Source of the DNA: Knoellia koreensis
GTDB taxonomy: Bacteria; Actinomycetota; Actinomycetes; Actinomycetales; Dermatophilaceae
Reading direction: 5' to 3'
DNA length: 64,000 bases
Assembly (NCBI RefSeq): GCF_013041615.1
Contig: NZ_JABEPQ010000002.1
Span: 806,001-870,000 of the forward strand
Each line of letters starts with the position of its first letter. Positions within the stretch are counted from its first letter, which is position 1. The notes beneath the pieces were generated by a model that was not told where the DNA came from, ran no database searches, and saw only the letters and a program-made list of their open reading frames with translations. The position numbers were made by a program, and so were the translations under genes. Below, piece by piece: positions 51,236 through 61,186 of this stretch.

Positions 51236-52164
51236 CCACGACCCACCGCCGTGCCCGGCATCGCCGACGACGACGAGCTCGGCGTCGGGCCACCCCTGCG
51301 CCACGCGCCACGGGACGTCGAGGGGGCTGCTGATGTCGGTGCGGCCGTGGACGAGGACTCCCGGGATGCCGGCCAGCCGCGGCAGGTCGCGCAGCAGCTG
51401 CCCGTCCTCCACGAACCCGGCGTTGGCCCAGTAGTGCGTCACCAGCCGCGCGAACGTCATCCGGAACACCGGGTCGTCGTAGCGCGGGTCGTGCGTGGCG
51501 CCCGGGAAGGTTGCCACGTGCGTGTCCTCCCAGGCGCACCAGTCGAGCGCCGCCTGCTCGCGCACCGCCGGGTCGGGGTCGTGCAGCAGACGTGAGTATG
51601 CCGCCGCGAGGTTGCCTTCGCGGTCGGCCTCGGGCACCCCGGCGACGAAGCGTTCCCATTCGCGGGAAAGACCCGACCCATGTCGCTGGTGATCCACTCG
51701 ACCTCGCGGGCGCTGGTGTTGGTGACGGCGCCGAGGGCCAGGGCGGTCACCCGGTCGGGGTGCACCTCGGCGTAGGCGAGTCCGAGCGTTGCACCCCACG
51801 AGACCCCGACGACCATCCACCGGTCGACGCCGACGTGCTCGCGCAGCCGTTCGATGTCGGCAACGAGGTGCGGTGTGGTGTTGGTCGAGAGGTCGACGAC
51901 GGGCTCCGAGGCGCTGGGCGTCGACCGGCCGGAGTTGCGCTGGTCGAACAACACGATGCGAAACACGTTGGGGTCAAACGTCTTTCGTCGCGATGGAGCG
52001 CATCCGCTGCCAGGTCCGCCGTGGAGGAAGACGACAGGTATGCCGCTGGGGTTGCCGGACTGCTCGTAGTGCAGCCGGTGCCCGCCCCCGACGTCGAGCA
52101 TCCCCTCGTCGAACGGCTCGGTCATCGGCCACGGCTCGGGCAACAGGCGGGCTGGCTCGGACAC
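51185..52164 (-). pseudogene. pip: Proline iminopeptidase with a -1 frameshift
   Basis: Alpha/beta hydrolase that would remove N-terminal proline. The first frame runs from MTEPFDEGMLDVGGGHRLHY through the oxyanion segment FLHGGPGSG and nucleophile GVSWGATLG to WITSDMGRVFP; the natural continuation EWERFVAGVPEADREGN, with GRTDISSP (Asp) and GDAGHGG (His), is in the next frame. One missing C in the run at about 51664-51666 accounts for it. As given, Ser is separated from Asp and His, so the product should be inactive. A sequencing error in the homopolymer is equally possible. The start is uncertain (GTG 52164 or ATG 52125). Confidence 0.82.
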
Positions 52165-52192
52165 GCCACCATCCAACCAGCCCCCGCGCCTG

Positions 52193-52246
52193 CGAGTCTT
52201 CGGAAGAATGCCGACGTTCCAGCGTGCACATTGTTCCGAAGACTCG
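52193..52246. repeat. Perfect 13-bp intergenic hairpin
   Basis: CGAGTCTTCGGAA (52193-52205) and TTCCGAAGACTCG (52234-52246) around a 28-nt loop, in the gap between the end of the MFS gene and the pip start. Just beyond it TCAGGGGGTC is repeated at 52251 and 52267, the second covering the MFS stop codon. Confidence 0.6.
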
Positions 52247-52266
52247 AGGGTCAGGGGGTCCGCGAG

Positions 52267-53547
52267 TCAGGGGGTCGGGTGGCGGGCGTCGTAGCGGACG
52301 AAGCCGGGCTGCAGCCGGGCGAGCACCACCATGGCCAGCACACACGCCACCCCGCCGAACAACGCCGTCCGCCCCTCACCGACGTGCGAGGCGAGGAAGC
52401 CACCGGCCATCTCGCCCAGCCGGGGCCCGCCGGCGACCACGACGATGAAGACGCCCTGCAACCGACCGCGCAGGTGGTCCGGCGTCGCGGCCTGCAGGAT
52501 GGTCTGCCGGAAGACCGAGCTCACCGAGTCCGAAGCCCCGGCGACCGCCATCGCCAGCAACGCGGCATACAACGCCTGGGTGCGGGTGAGCACGCCCCCG
52601 GCGGCCAGCATCGACGCCCCGAAGCCGGCGATCGCCGCACCCCACCCCACGATCGCCACGAGGATCGCCAGTCCCTGACGGCGGACGACACCCAGCCGAC
52701 CCGAGAAGAACATCGCGCCGATCCCGCCGACGGCCGCCGCGGCGGCGAGCGCGCCCACAGTCTTGGCGCCGCCGCCGAAGATCACGGCACCCGCGGCGGG
52801 GAAGAGCACGCGCGGTTGCGCGAGGAACATCGCCGCGATGTCGGCGACGAAGGTCATGCGCACGTTCGGTCGGGTCGCGAGGAACGACAGCCCATCGAGC
52901 ACCGACCGCAGGCCCGGCCGCGTCGGTGCCTCGGTCGCGTCGCCGGCCCGCTCCGGTGGCAGGGGTGGCAGCGTCGACAGGCCCCACAGCGCCGCCGTCG
53001 TGATGACCGCATCGACGGTGTAGGCCGCCTTGAACCCGCCCCAGTCGACGAGGAACCCGGCGAGCAGCGGCCCCACCGTGAGCGAGGCGTTCATCGCGAA
53101 GACCGACAGGGCGTTGGCCGCTGGCAGTTGGTCACGCTCGAGGATGCGCGGGTAGATCGCGGTCCGCGCGGGCGAGGTCACCGCGAACGCGCCGTTCCAG
53201 ACCGCGACGAGCAGGTAGAGGACCCACACGTGGGTGTTGCCGAGCCAGGCCTGGAGGGCGCACGCGATGCTCGTGACGAAGGCGACAGCCTGCCCCGCCA
53301 GGCCCACCACGCGCCGGTCGAAGTGGTCGACCAATGCCCCGCCGTAGAGCCCCATCGCGACCAGCGGCACCAGCGCGAACAGGCCGACAAGTCCTACGGC
53401 CGCAGTCGATTTCGTGAGGTCATAGACCTGGAGCCCCACCGCAACGACCGCCAGCTGCGAACCGACGTTGGCGAAGGTGAACCCCGCATAGAGCCGCCGG
53501 TATGCCGCATTGACCCGCAACGGGGTCAGGTCCAGGAGCAACGGCAC
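52267..53547 (-). CDS. MFS exporter (EntS-like)
   Basis: Permease of about 426 residues with ~12 helices. VGLFALVPLVAMGLYGGALVD, DHFDRRVVGLAGQ and the sequence GLYGG-DHFDRR are typical of the MFS_3/EntS branch, which exports siderophores or drugs. Later segments FFSGRLGVVRRQGLAIL and TPDHLRGRLQGVFIVVVAGGP also fit this branch. The GTG at 53547 is chosen because family members start near LRVNAAYRRLYAGF; the binding site is poor and the frame stays open upstream. Ends next to a hairpin. Confidence 0.82.
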   Translation of the reverse strand: MPLLLDLTPLRVNAAYRRLYAGFTFANVGSQLAVVAVGLQVYDLTKSTAAVGLVGLFALVPLVAMGLYGGALVDHFDRRVVGLAGQAVAFVTSIACALQAWLGNTHVWVLYLLVAVWNGAFAVTSPARTAIYPRILERDQLPAANALSVFAMNASLTVGPLLAGFLVDWGGFKAAYTVDAVITTAALWGLSTLPPLPPERAGDATEAPTRPGLRSVLDGLSFLATRPNVRMTFVADIAAMFLAQPRVLFPAAGAVIFGGGAKTVGALAAAAAVGGIGAMFFSGRLGVVRRQGLAILVAIVGWGAAIAGFGASMLAAGGVLTRTQALYAALLAMAVAGASDSVSSVFRQTILQAATPDHLRGRLQGVFIVVVAGGPRLGEMAGGFLASHVGEGRTALFGGVACVLAMVVLARLQPGFVRYDARHPTP

Positions 53548-53687
53548 GACAGCGAGCGTATGCCGCGTGGCCGGCTCCGTTTCCGGCGGCGGGGTGGGGC
53601 GCCGCTCCCGGCAATTCGGGCCACCCAGCGCTGACGAACCCGGCCACACCAGCACCCCGTGGCCCGAAGTCGCGGGCGCGCGACCCG

Positions 53688-54398
53688 TCAGAGCGCCAGC
53701 AGGGTGCCTCCGTCGACCCCGAGGACCTGTCCGGTCGTGAATCCCGCTCGGGGAGAGGCGAAGTGGGCGACGGCCTCGGCGACCTCGTCGAGCTCCCCGG
53801 GTCGGCCCATGGCGACCTTGGCCAGCCTCCTGCGGACCTCGTCCTCGTCGCGCCGTCCGTCCCAGAACCCGGTGTCCGGGACGTACCCGGGCGCGACTGC
53901 GTTGACCGTGATCCCCTCAGTGGCGAGCGCCGCGGCCGTGTCGATGACCCAGTTGTTGAGTGCCGCCTTCGCGGCTCCGTAGGCGCCGGCACCCTTGCGA
54001 CCCGAGACAGAGCTGACCGCGATGATGCGCCCACCGGGCCGCGGCACCATCGGCAGCAACGCCTCGGTGACCAGGACCGCGGAGAGCACGTTGGCCCGGA
54101 AGGTGCCGACCCACTGCTCGGCGAGGTCGCCGAGACCGTCGTCGGCGCCGGGCACCAGGCCACCGGCTGCGCAGACCAGGACGTCGACCCGGTCGAGCTG
54201 GGCTGCGAGCGCGGCGACGTCGCTGGGGTCACTCGCGTCCGCCTGCACCCAGCGGGCGGCACGGCCCAAACCCCTGGCGGCTTCCTCGATGACGGAGGCA
54301 CGGCGACCGACGAGGACGACCTCATGCCCGTCATCGACGAACCTGCGCGCACATGCCAACCCGATCCCGGTACCGCCCCCGGTGATGACGACCTGCAT
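53688..54398 (-). CDS. Short-chain dehydrogenase/reductase
   Basis: Oxidoreductase of 236 residues with a full SDR set: TGGGTGIG cofactor motif at the start, CAAGG (NNAG-like), SSVSGRKGAGAY and YGAAKAA catalytic segment, then NAVAPGYV. Substrate unknown. GGAGGAG lies 3-9 nt before the ATG. Divergent from a MarR regulator with a 14-bp palindrome between, so it is probably under its control. Confidence 0.9.
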   Translation of the reverse strand: MQVVITGGGTGIGLACARRFVDDGHEVVLVGRRASVIEEAARGLGRAARWVQADASDPSDVAALAAQLDRVDVLVCAAGGLVPGADDGLGDLAEQWVGTFRANVLSAVLVTEALLPMVPRPGGRIIAVSSVSGRKGAGAYGAAKAALNNWVIDTAAALATEGITVNAVAPGYVPDTGFWDGRRDEDEVRRRLAKVAMGRPGELDEVAEAVAHFASPRAGFTTGQVLGVDGGTLLAL

Positions 54399-54411
54399 CG
54401 CTCCTCCATTC

Positions 54412-54425
54412 CTTTAGCGCTAAAG
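54412..54425. promoter_or_regulatory. Probable MarR operator
   Basis: CTTTAGCGCTAAAG, a perfect 14-bp palindrome midway between the SDR and MarR starts. It overlaps TAAAGT, the -10-like hexamer 7 nt before the MarR ATG, so binding would block the leaderless regulator transcript. Confidence 0.7.
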
Positions 54426-54432
54426 TATAACC

Positions 54433-54945
54433 ATGGATGAGGTGGTCGACGAGATCCGCACCGGCTGGGCGCGTGTGCGTCCCGAACTGCCGACCCGGTC
54501 GGTCGGCGCCGTCTCGCTCATCTGGCGGCTGGCGCGGATGCTCCATGCCGAACGGGCGCGGGTGCTCGCCGGGCTCGACATCGACCAGGCCACCCTGGAA
54601 GTGCTCGCCAACCTGCGTCGCAACAGCGGCGAGGAGCCGATGTCACCGGGCGACCTGGCGGCGGCCTGTGGCGTGACCCCCGGGGCGATCTCGCTCCGGC
54701 TGCGCCGCGCCGAGCAGTCCGGCTGGGTGACCCGCACCAGCGACCCGGCCGATGCCCGTGGCGTGCTGGTGTCCCTCACCAAGTCCGGTCGCGGCGCCGC
54801 GGAACGCTTCGCGCAGATCGTCCTCGAGCACGACGAGGCCCTCGTGGCAGCCATGAGCGACGGCGACCTCGCACGCCTCGAGCGCCTGCTCGAGCGGCTC
54901 GAGGGCTCGATCCACGAGGCGACGCGAGACGCGTCACCAGGCTGA
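54433..54945 (+). CDS. MarR-family transcriptional regulator
   Basis: Regulator of 170 residues. Winged helix: MSPGDLAAACGVTPGAISLR followed by the wing WVTRTSDPADARGVLVSLT with the conserved Asp-x-Arg. Flanking helices form the dimer interface. Likely an autorepressor that also controls the divergent SDR. The ATG has a -10-like TAAAGT at leaderless spacing and no Shine-Dalgarno. Confidence 0.9.
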   Translation: MDEVVDEIRTGWARVRPELPTRSVGAVSLIWRLARMLHAERARVLAGLDIDQATLEVLANLRRNSGEEPMSPGDLAAACGVTPGAISLRLRRAEQSGWVTRTSDPADARGVLVSLTKSGRGAAERFAQIVLEHDEALVAAMSDGDLARLERLLERLEGSIHEATRDASPG

Positions 54946-54975
54946 GGGCCCGCTCCGCCCGCCACCTCGGACCAC

Positions 54976-55066
54976 TTCACGCGCAAAGTGTGAGGTTCGC
55001 TCGCGAAAAGTTCCCGTGCGAAGCTCACTTTCGCGCGTGACGCGGAAAAGCTGTGGCGGGTCGGGG
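54976..55066. repeat. Intergenic palindromic repeat, family 3 copy A
   Basis: An imperfect inverted repeat: TCACGCGCAAAGTG near 54977 against a right arm GCGAAGCTCACTTTCGCGC with its tail CGTGA. The right part shares GTGCGAAGC, CTTTC, TGACGCGG, AAAGCTG and GGCGGG in order with the element at 59704-59788. It lies between convergent genes. Confidence 0.6.
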
Positions 55067-55067
55067 G

Positions 55068-55670
55068 TCAGTCGGCGACCGTGATGCCCAGCTCGGTGGC
55101 GAGCGCGTCCGCCAGGTCGATCAGCTGGAGGCGCGAGACCGTCGCACCCTTGAGCCCGGTGAGCCCGCTCGGCGCCACCAGCTCCGCCCGGGTCAGGTCC
55201 ACCGACTTCAGCCGCGCCGCGCGGAAGTCCGCCGCCACCAGTCGCGTCCCCTCGAACCCCACCTTCTCCAGGCTCGCCTCGGCGAAGTCCGGCTCCACCA
55301 GCTGGCAGTCGACGAACTCGCAGTCGGCCAGCTTCGCCGACCGCAGGTTGAGGAACTCGATCTTGCACCCCTCGAACCGCACCCGCCGCAGCTCCGCCCC
55401 GTGCAGCTGCACCGCCCCCAACCGACCACCGGACACCACACAGTCCAGCCACGTCGACTCGGCGAGGTCCACGCCGGCTCCGCGCACGGCATACCAGCTC
55501 GTCTCGGCGAACCGCGCCCGCGGCGCCCGAACCTCCGACAGGTCACAGTCGCGGAAGGCGCACTCGAGGAAGCGTGTGTTCTCGGCGTGCTGCCCGGTGA
55601 GGTCGCCGGTGAACGTCTCCCCGTCGTGGTCGTCGTCGGGTCGCAGGGGGCCGCCAGCAGCAGAGTCCAT
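55068..55670 (-). CDS. Pentapeptide-repeat protein
   Basis: Protein of 200 residues made largely of pentapeptide-like coils, for example CAFRDCDLSEVRAPRARF, LRRVRFEGCKIEFLNL and LVAADFRAARLKSVDLTRAE, predicted to form a right-handed beta helix. Some relatives mimic DNA and protect gyrase; nothing here shows that role. The ATG at 55670 is one of two close in-frame candidates (also 55679). Divergent from citrate synthase. Confidence 0.82.
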   Translation of the reverse strand: MDSAAGGPLRPDDDHDGETFTGDLTGQHAENTRFLECAFRDCDLSEVRAPRARFAETSWYAVRGAGVDLAESTWLDCVVSGGRLGAVQLHGAELRRVRFEGCKIEFLNLRSAKLADCEFVDCQLVEPDFAEASLEKVGFEGTRLVAADFRAARLKSVDLTRAELVAPSGLTGLKGATVSRLQLIDLADALATELGITVAD

Positions 55671-55780
55671 ACCGCCCATGGTGACCCACGAGTAGGACAG
55701 GGCAGAATGGGGCACTCCGCAGCCGCGCCCACCCCGCGCGTGCCCTTGTGTCAGTGCCGACCAGCCACGAGAGGACACCG

Positions 55781-56878
55781 ATGTCCGACAGCGACTTCAA
55801 GCCCGGACTGGAGGGCGTCATCGCCTTCGAGTCGCAGATCGCCGAGCCCGACAAGGAAGGTGGGGCGCTGCGCTACCGCGGGGTCGACATCAAGGACCTC
55901 GTCGGCAAGGTGAGCTTCGGCCAGGTCTGGGGGTTGCTGGTCGACAACGAGTTCGACCCGGGTCTGCCGCCGGCCGAGCCGTTCCCGCTCCCGGTGCACA
56001 CGGGCGACATCCGCGTCGACGTGCAGTCCGCGCTGGCGCAGCTCGCGCCGGTGTGGGGCTTCAAACCGCTGCTCGACGTGACCGACGAGGAGGCCCGCGA
56101 GCAGCTGGCCCGCGCCTCCGTCATGGCGTTGTCGTTCATCGCCCAGTCGGCCCACGGCCAGAACACGCCGATGGTGCCGCAGAAGCGCGTCGACGAGGGC
56201 CGCACCATCGTCGAGCGGTTCATGATCCGGTGGCGCGGCGAGCCCGACCCCAAGCACGTCGAGGCGATCGACGCCTACTTCATCTCCGCCGCCGAGCACG
56301 GCATGAACGCCTCCACCTTCACCGCGCGCGTCATCGCCTCGACCGGCGCCGACGTCGCGGCCTGCCTCTCCGGCGCGATCGGCGCCCTCTCCGGCCCGCT
56401 GCACGGTGGCGCCCCGTCCCGCGCCCAGCACATGATCGAGGGCGTCGAGAAGACCGGCGACGCCACGGCATACGTCAAGGGCGTCCTCGACCGCGGTGAG
56501 CGGCTCATGGGCTTCGGCCACCGCGTCTACCGCGCGTACGACCCGCGCGCGGCGGTGCTGCGCGACACGTGCAAGCGGCTCGGTGCGCCACGCTACGAGG
56601 TGGCGCTCGAGCTCGAGAAGGCCGCCATCGCGGCGCTGGCCGAGCGCTACCCCGAGCGCAAGATGGAGACCAACGTCGACTACTGGGCGGCCGTGCTGCT
56701 CGACTTCGCCGAGGTGCCGGGCGACATGATGACGCCGCTGTTCGCGTCCGCGCGCACCGCCGGCTGGTCGGCGCACATCCTCGAGCAGAAGCAGACCGGT
56801 CGCCTCATCCGCCCGAGCTCGCGCTACATCGGCGAGGGCCCGCGCGGGCTCGAGTCGGTCAAGGGCTACCAGGCCTGA
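55781..56878 (+). CDS. citA: Citrate synthase (short type, citA/citrate synthase 2-like)
   Basis: Condenses acetyl-CoA and oxaloacetate; 365 residues, the short prokaryotic form. Catalytic residues are His208 (GPLHGGAPSR), His247 (GFGHRVYRAYDPR) and Asp300 (NVDYWAA), and SAHILEQ closes the CoA site. It starts with GLEGVIAFESQIAEPDKEGG, typical of the second citrate synthase of actinobacteria; a 2-methylcitrate role is possible but no prp genes are adjacent. GAGAGGA lies 7 nt before the ATG. Confidence 0.93.
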   Translation: MSDSDFKPGLEGVIAFESQIAEPDKEGGALRYRGVDIKDLVGKVSFGQVWGLLVDNEFDPGLPPAEPFPLPVHTGDIRVDVQSALAQLAPVWGFKPLLDVTDEEAREQLARASVMALSFIAQSAHGQNTPMVPQKRVDEGRTIVERFMIRWRGEPDPKHVEAIDAYFISAAEHGMNASTFTARVIASTGADVAACLSGAIGALSGPLHGGAPSRAQHMIEGVEKTGDATAYVKGVLDRGERLMGFGHRVYRAYDPRAAVLRDTCKRLGAPRYEVALELEKAAIAALAERYPERKMETNVDYWAAVLLDFAEVPGDMMTPLFASARTAGWSAHILEQKQTGRLIRPSSRYIGEGPRGLESVKGYQA

Positions 56879-56893
56879 CCCGGGCCCGCGCTG

Positions 56894-56944
56894 GCTTGCG
56901 TCTGCGGAGTTGCCCGCCAGCGGGGCAAGTTCGCAGACGCAAGC
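56894..56944. repeat. Intergenic palindrome, family 2 copy C
   Basis: GCTTGCGTCTGCG (56894-56906) pairs with its complement at 56932-56944, with an inner TTGCCC/GGGCAA stem. It follows the citrate synthase stop by 15 nt and is flanked by a GGTATGCCGCGTGG copy. Probable terminator. Confidence 0.8.
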
Positions 56945-57046
56945 GCCCCGGTATGCCGCGTGGCTGGTCCGGGTGGTGGACCTCACGTCCCAGCACGCGG
57001 ACACCGGTGCGAGACTGTCACCCGACAATGGCGTCAGTCCTCTTGA

Positions 57047-58234
<1,188 letters not shown>

Positions 58235-58253
58235 CGACGCTCGGCGATGTGGG

Positions 58254-58283
58254 TGACCGGCCGGTAACTTTCCCGGCCGGTCA
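58254..58283 (+). terminator. Terminator of serC
   Basis: TGACCGGCCGG pairs with CCGGCCGGTCA (11 bp, 8-nt loop) 19 nt after the serC stop. No U run. Confidence 0.65.
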
Positions 58284-58369
58284 GGCCGGAACCGCGTAAC
58301 CTCGGCGTTCGCCGTTCGTTGTACCCCATGTAACCCCCGGGGTGGGACGACGACGTCGAGGAGCCAGGA

Positions 58370-59656
58370 ATGTCGAGGACGACAGGGAGCGCGCGCACGG
58401 TGCGTATGCCGTGGCGCCAGCTCGCAGGCGCGCTGCCCGCGGTCGCGCTGGTGGGCAGCGGCGTTGCCCTTGCCCTGACCGGCGGCAACCCGCAGACCCA
58501 GATCGTCACCGACTCCGCGCCACTCATCAAGGTGCCGGACAAGCCGCTCGGTGAGGTCGACCCGGTCGAGCTGCCCCCGCTCCCGGCCCTGCCCGCCCCC
58601 AAGGAGCTGTCCCCGACGCCGGGCATCGCCCCGGCGATCCTGCCCACCCAGATGACGGTGACCGGCATCCCGGCCCAGGCGCTCGCGGCATACAAGCGCG
58701 CGGCCACGCTGGTGGACGCCGCCGACCCGGCCTGCCGCATCGACTGGGCGCTCATCGCCGCCATCGGCAAGGTCGAGTCCGACCACGGCCGCTACGGCGG
58801 CAACGGCCTCGACAAAGACGGCACGGTCCGTCCCGGCATCTACGGCATACCCCTCAACGGCCAGAACGGCACCGCCACCATCAAGGACACCGACGGCGGC
58901 GCGTTCGACCGCGACGGCACGTGGGACCGGGCCGTCGGGCCGATGCAGTTCATCCCCGGCACCTGGCGCACGATCGGGGTCGACGCGAACGGCGACGGCC
59001 GCAAGGACCCACAGAACATCAGCGACGCCGCCACCGCGACCGGGGTCTACCTGTGCAGCGGTCCCGGCAACCTCAGCACCGAGCCCGGTGCGCGCTCGGC
59101 GGTGCTGCGCTACAACCACAGCGACGCCTACGCGAGCCAGGTGCTCGCCATCGCCGCCGGTTACCGCGGCGGCTACACGGTGGTCCCCGACAGCGGCCTG
59201 ACCGAGGCGCAGCGCACCGGCACGCCGTTCCTGCCGACGGGTGAGCCGCAGACGATGGCCAGCTACGACCCGGTGCTGGCCGCCAAGCCGGCGCCGAAGC
59301 CCCAGCCCAAGCCGTCGAAGAGCAAGCCTGCGCCCAAGCCGAGCCAGGACGGCACGGTCGAGGCGGGCGGCGCCAAGCCCGGCACCGGCTCGACGCCCAA
59401 GCCGTCGACGACCGCCAGCACGGGCCCGCTCGGTGGGGTCGTCGGCGGGGTCACCGGCACCGTCGGTGGCGTGGTGGGCGGCCTGACCGGCCAGACCCCG
59501 GCGCCGAAGCCGTCGACGACCACTCCCACCCCGACCGGCACCTCGGCCCCGCAGCTGCCGCTGCAGGTCCTACCGGTGGGCGGCAAGTGCCCCGACGGAT
59601 ACGACGAGGTGCTCGGTGCGCTCGGTGTGGTCGTCCTGTGCACCCTCGCCAAGTGA
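58370..59656 (+). CDS. Secreted lytic transglycosylase (SLT_2/MltB-like)
   Basis: Exported wall hydrolase of 428 residues. Signal peptide or anchor at about 13-37; the catalytic domain (~100-280) has the Glu of AAIGKVESDHGRYGG and GPMQFIPGTWR, with DPQNISDAATATGVYLC. A long Pro/Lys/Ala linker (KPAPKPQPKPSKSKPAPKPS) and Gly/Val/Thr-rich tail end in GKCPDGYDEVLGALG, with two Cys. It cleaves the glycan strand of peptidoglycan. GGAG and AGGA lie before the ATG. Confidence 0.9.
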   Translation: MSRTTGSARTVRMPWRQLAGALPAVALVGSGVALALTGGNPQTQIVTDSAPLIKVPDKPLGEVDPVELPPLPALPAPKELSPTPGIAPAILPTQMTVTGIPAQALAAYKRAATLVDAADPACRIDWALIAAIGKVESDHGRYGGNGLDKDGTVRPGIYGIPLNGQNGTATIKDTDGGAFDRDGTWDRAVGPMQFIPGTWRTIGVDANGDGRKDPQNISDAATATGVYLCSGPGNLSTEPGARSAVLRYNHSDAYASQVLAIAAGYRGGYTVVPDSGLTEAQRTGTPFLPTGEPQTMASYDPVLAAKPAPKPQPKPSKSKPAPKPSQDGTVEAGGAKPGTGSTPKPSTTASTGPLGGVVGGVTGTVGGVVGGLTGQTPAPKPSTTTPTPTGTSAPQLPLQVLPVGGKCPDGYDEVLGALGVVVLCTLAK

Positions 59657-59703
59657 CCCGCTGACCTGACGCTGACGGCGAGGTATGCCGCGGACTCACC
59701 CGA

Positions 59704-59788
59704 CTTCGCACGCGAACCTTGCGCTTCGCTCGGGTTACCAAGGCGTGCGAAGCCAGCTTTCCCGCATGACGCGGGAAAGCTGAGGCGG
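59704..59788. repeat. Intergenic palindromic repeat, family 3 copy B
   Basis: Two stems: CTTCGCACGC (59704-59713) with GCGTGCGAAG (59743-59752), and AGCTTTCCCGC (59755-59765) with GCGGGAAAGCT (59771-59781). The second half closely matches 55015-55062. Between convergent genes. Confidence 0.65.
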
Positions 59789-59790
59789 GG

Positions 59791-59883
59791 TCAGCGCAGG
59801 AGGCTGGCGACCACGGCGGCGGCCACCACGATGACGAGCACCGCGATGGTGACGCGGCGCCGGAAGACGGGGGTCACCGGCAC
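59791..59883 (-). CDS. Possible 30-residue membrane peptide
   Basis: A short frame starting GTG just past the MFS stop: basic VPVTPVFRRRV followed by one hydrophobic helix (TIAVLVIVVAAAVVASLL) and a stop. Third codon positions are G/C as in real genes. No strong binding site, but coupling to the MFS gene is possible (7-nt gap). It could be a small partner of that transporter, or chance. Confidence 0.4.
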   Translation of the reverse strand: MPVTPVFRRRVTIAVLVIVVAAAVVASLLR

Positions 59884-59890
59884 ACCCCGG

Positions 59891-61186
59891 TCATCGGGCG
59901 GCCTCGGGCACGGGCTCGGGCGGGCGCACGGGCACGGTGCGGATCTGGATCCGCGGGCGAGCCTGGCTCTCGAAGGTCACCTGCACATTCTCGTGGCGCA
60001 CGAGCCAGAACGACACCACCAGCAGCGTGACACCGACCGCGATGGTGCCGATGGCGATGGTCCAGCGCGGACCCCAGGCGTCACCGATCCAGCCGATGAG
60101 CGGGGCGCCGAGCGGGGTGCCGCCCATGAAGATGGCCATGTAGAGCGCCATGACGCGGCCGCGCATGGCGGGGTCGACGCGGGTCTGGACCATCGCGTTG
60201 GCCGTGGTGAGCGCGGTCAGCGCCGTGAGACCGGTCGGGACGAGCGCGATCGCGAACGTCGTGTAGGTCGGTGCCAGCGAGGCGCCCGCGGTCGAGACGG
60301 TGAACCCGGCGAGGGCCACGAGCAGCGTCCGCAGGCGGGCCTCCCCGCGACGGGCCGACAGGAGGGCGGCGGTCAGTGAGCCGATCGCCATGATCGAGCC
60401 GAGCAGGCCGTACTCCTCCGGGCCCTTGCCGAACTCCTTGGTGGCCATCAGTGCCGTGGTGACCTGGAAGTTCATGCCGAACGTGCCGAGCACGAAGACG
60501 AGCAGCATCACGAGCTGGATGTCGCGGCGGCTCCGGACGTAGCGCACGCCCTCCTTGATCGCGCCCTTGCCGCGCGCGAGGCGCGGGGACGGGCGCAGCT
60601 CCGAGCGGTGGATGGCCCCGAGCGCGATGAGCACGGCCACGAAGGTGAGCGTGTTGACGAGCAGCGTCCAACCCGTGCCGACCGCGGCAATGGTGAGGCC
60701 GGCGATGCCGGGGCCGATGAGGCGACCGGCGTTGAACGACGCGCTGTTGAGCGACACCGCGTTGGTCAGCCGCTCACGCGGCACCATCTCGGAGACGAAG
60801 GTCTGCCGCGCGGGATTGTCGAATGCCGTCGCCACGCCGGTCCACAGCGCCGCGATGTAGACCATCCAGAGCTCGGCGTTGCCGGTGACCGCGACGAGGC
60901 CGAGCCCCAGCGACGACAGGGCGAGCGCGGTCTGGGTGACGGCGAGCAGCCGCCGCTTGGGGAAGCGGTCGGCGACGATGCCGGTCCACGGCGCGAGCAG
61001 CAGGAACGGCAGGAACTGCAGGCCGGTGACGATGCCGAGCGCGGACGAGCTGTGGTTGGTGACCTCGGTCAGCACCAGCCAGTCCTGGGCGACGCGACCC
61101 ATCCAGGTGCCGACGTTCGAGACGAGCGCGCCCGTGGCGTAGATGCGGTAGTTGCGGACGGACAGTGATGAGAACGTGGGGCTCAC
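59891..61186 (-). CDS. MFS exporter (MFS_3/EntS-like)
   Basis: Permease of 431 residues, ~12 helices, with a cytoplasmic C-terminal tail. VSNVGTWMGRVAQDWLVL, TGIVADRFPKRRLLA, DNPARQTFVSEMVPRERLTN and PAMRGRVMALYMAIFMGGTP mark the MFS_3 branch of drug/siderophore exporters. The GTG overlaps the stop of the MarR gene (GTGA), so regulator and pump are co-translated; the regulator probably senses the exported compound. Confidence 0.88.
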   Translation of the reverse strand: MSPTFSSLSVRNYRIYATGALVSNVGTWMGRVAQDWLVLTEVTNHSSSALGIVTGLQFLPFLLLAPWTGIVADRFPKRRLLAVTQTALALSSLGLGLVAVTGNAELWMVYIAALWTGVATAFDNPARQTFVSEMVPRERLTNAVSLNSASFNAGRLIGPGIAGLTIAAVGTGWTLLVNTLTFVAVLIALGAIHRSELRPSPRLARGKGAIKEGVRYVRSRRDIQLVMLLVFVLGTFGMNFQVTTALMATKEFGKGPEEYGLLGSIMAIGSLTAALLSARRGEARLRTLLVALAGFTVSTAGASLAPTYTTFAIALVPTGLTALTALTTANAMVQTRVDPAMRGRVMALYMAIFMGGTPLGAPLIGWIGDAWGPRWTIAIGTIAVGVTLLVVSFWLVRHENVQVTFESQARPRIQIRTVPVRPPEPVPEAAR

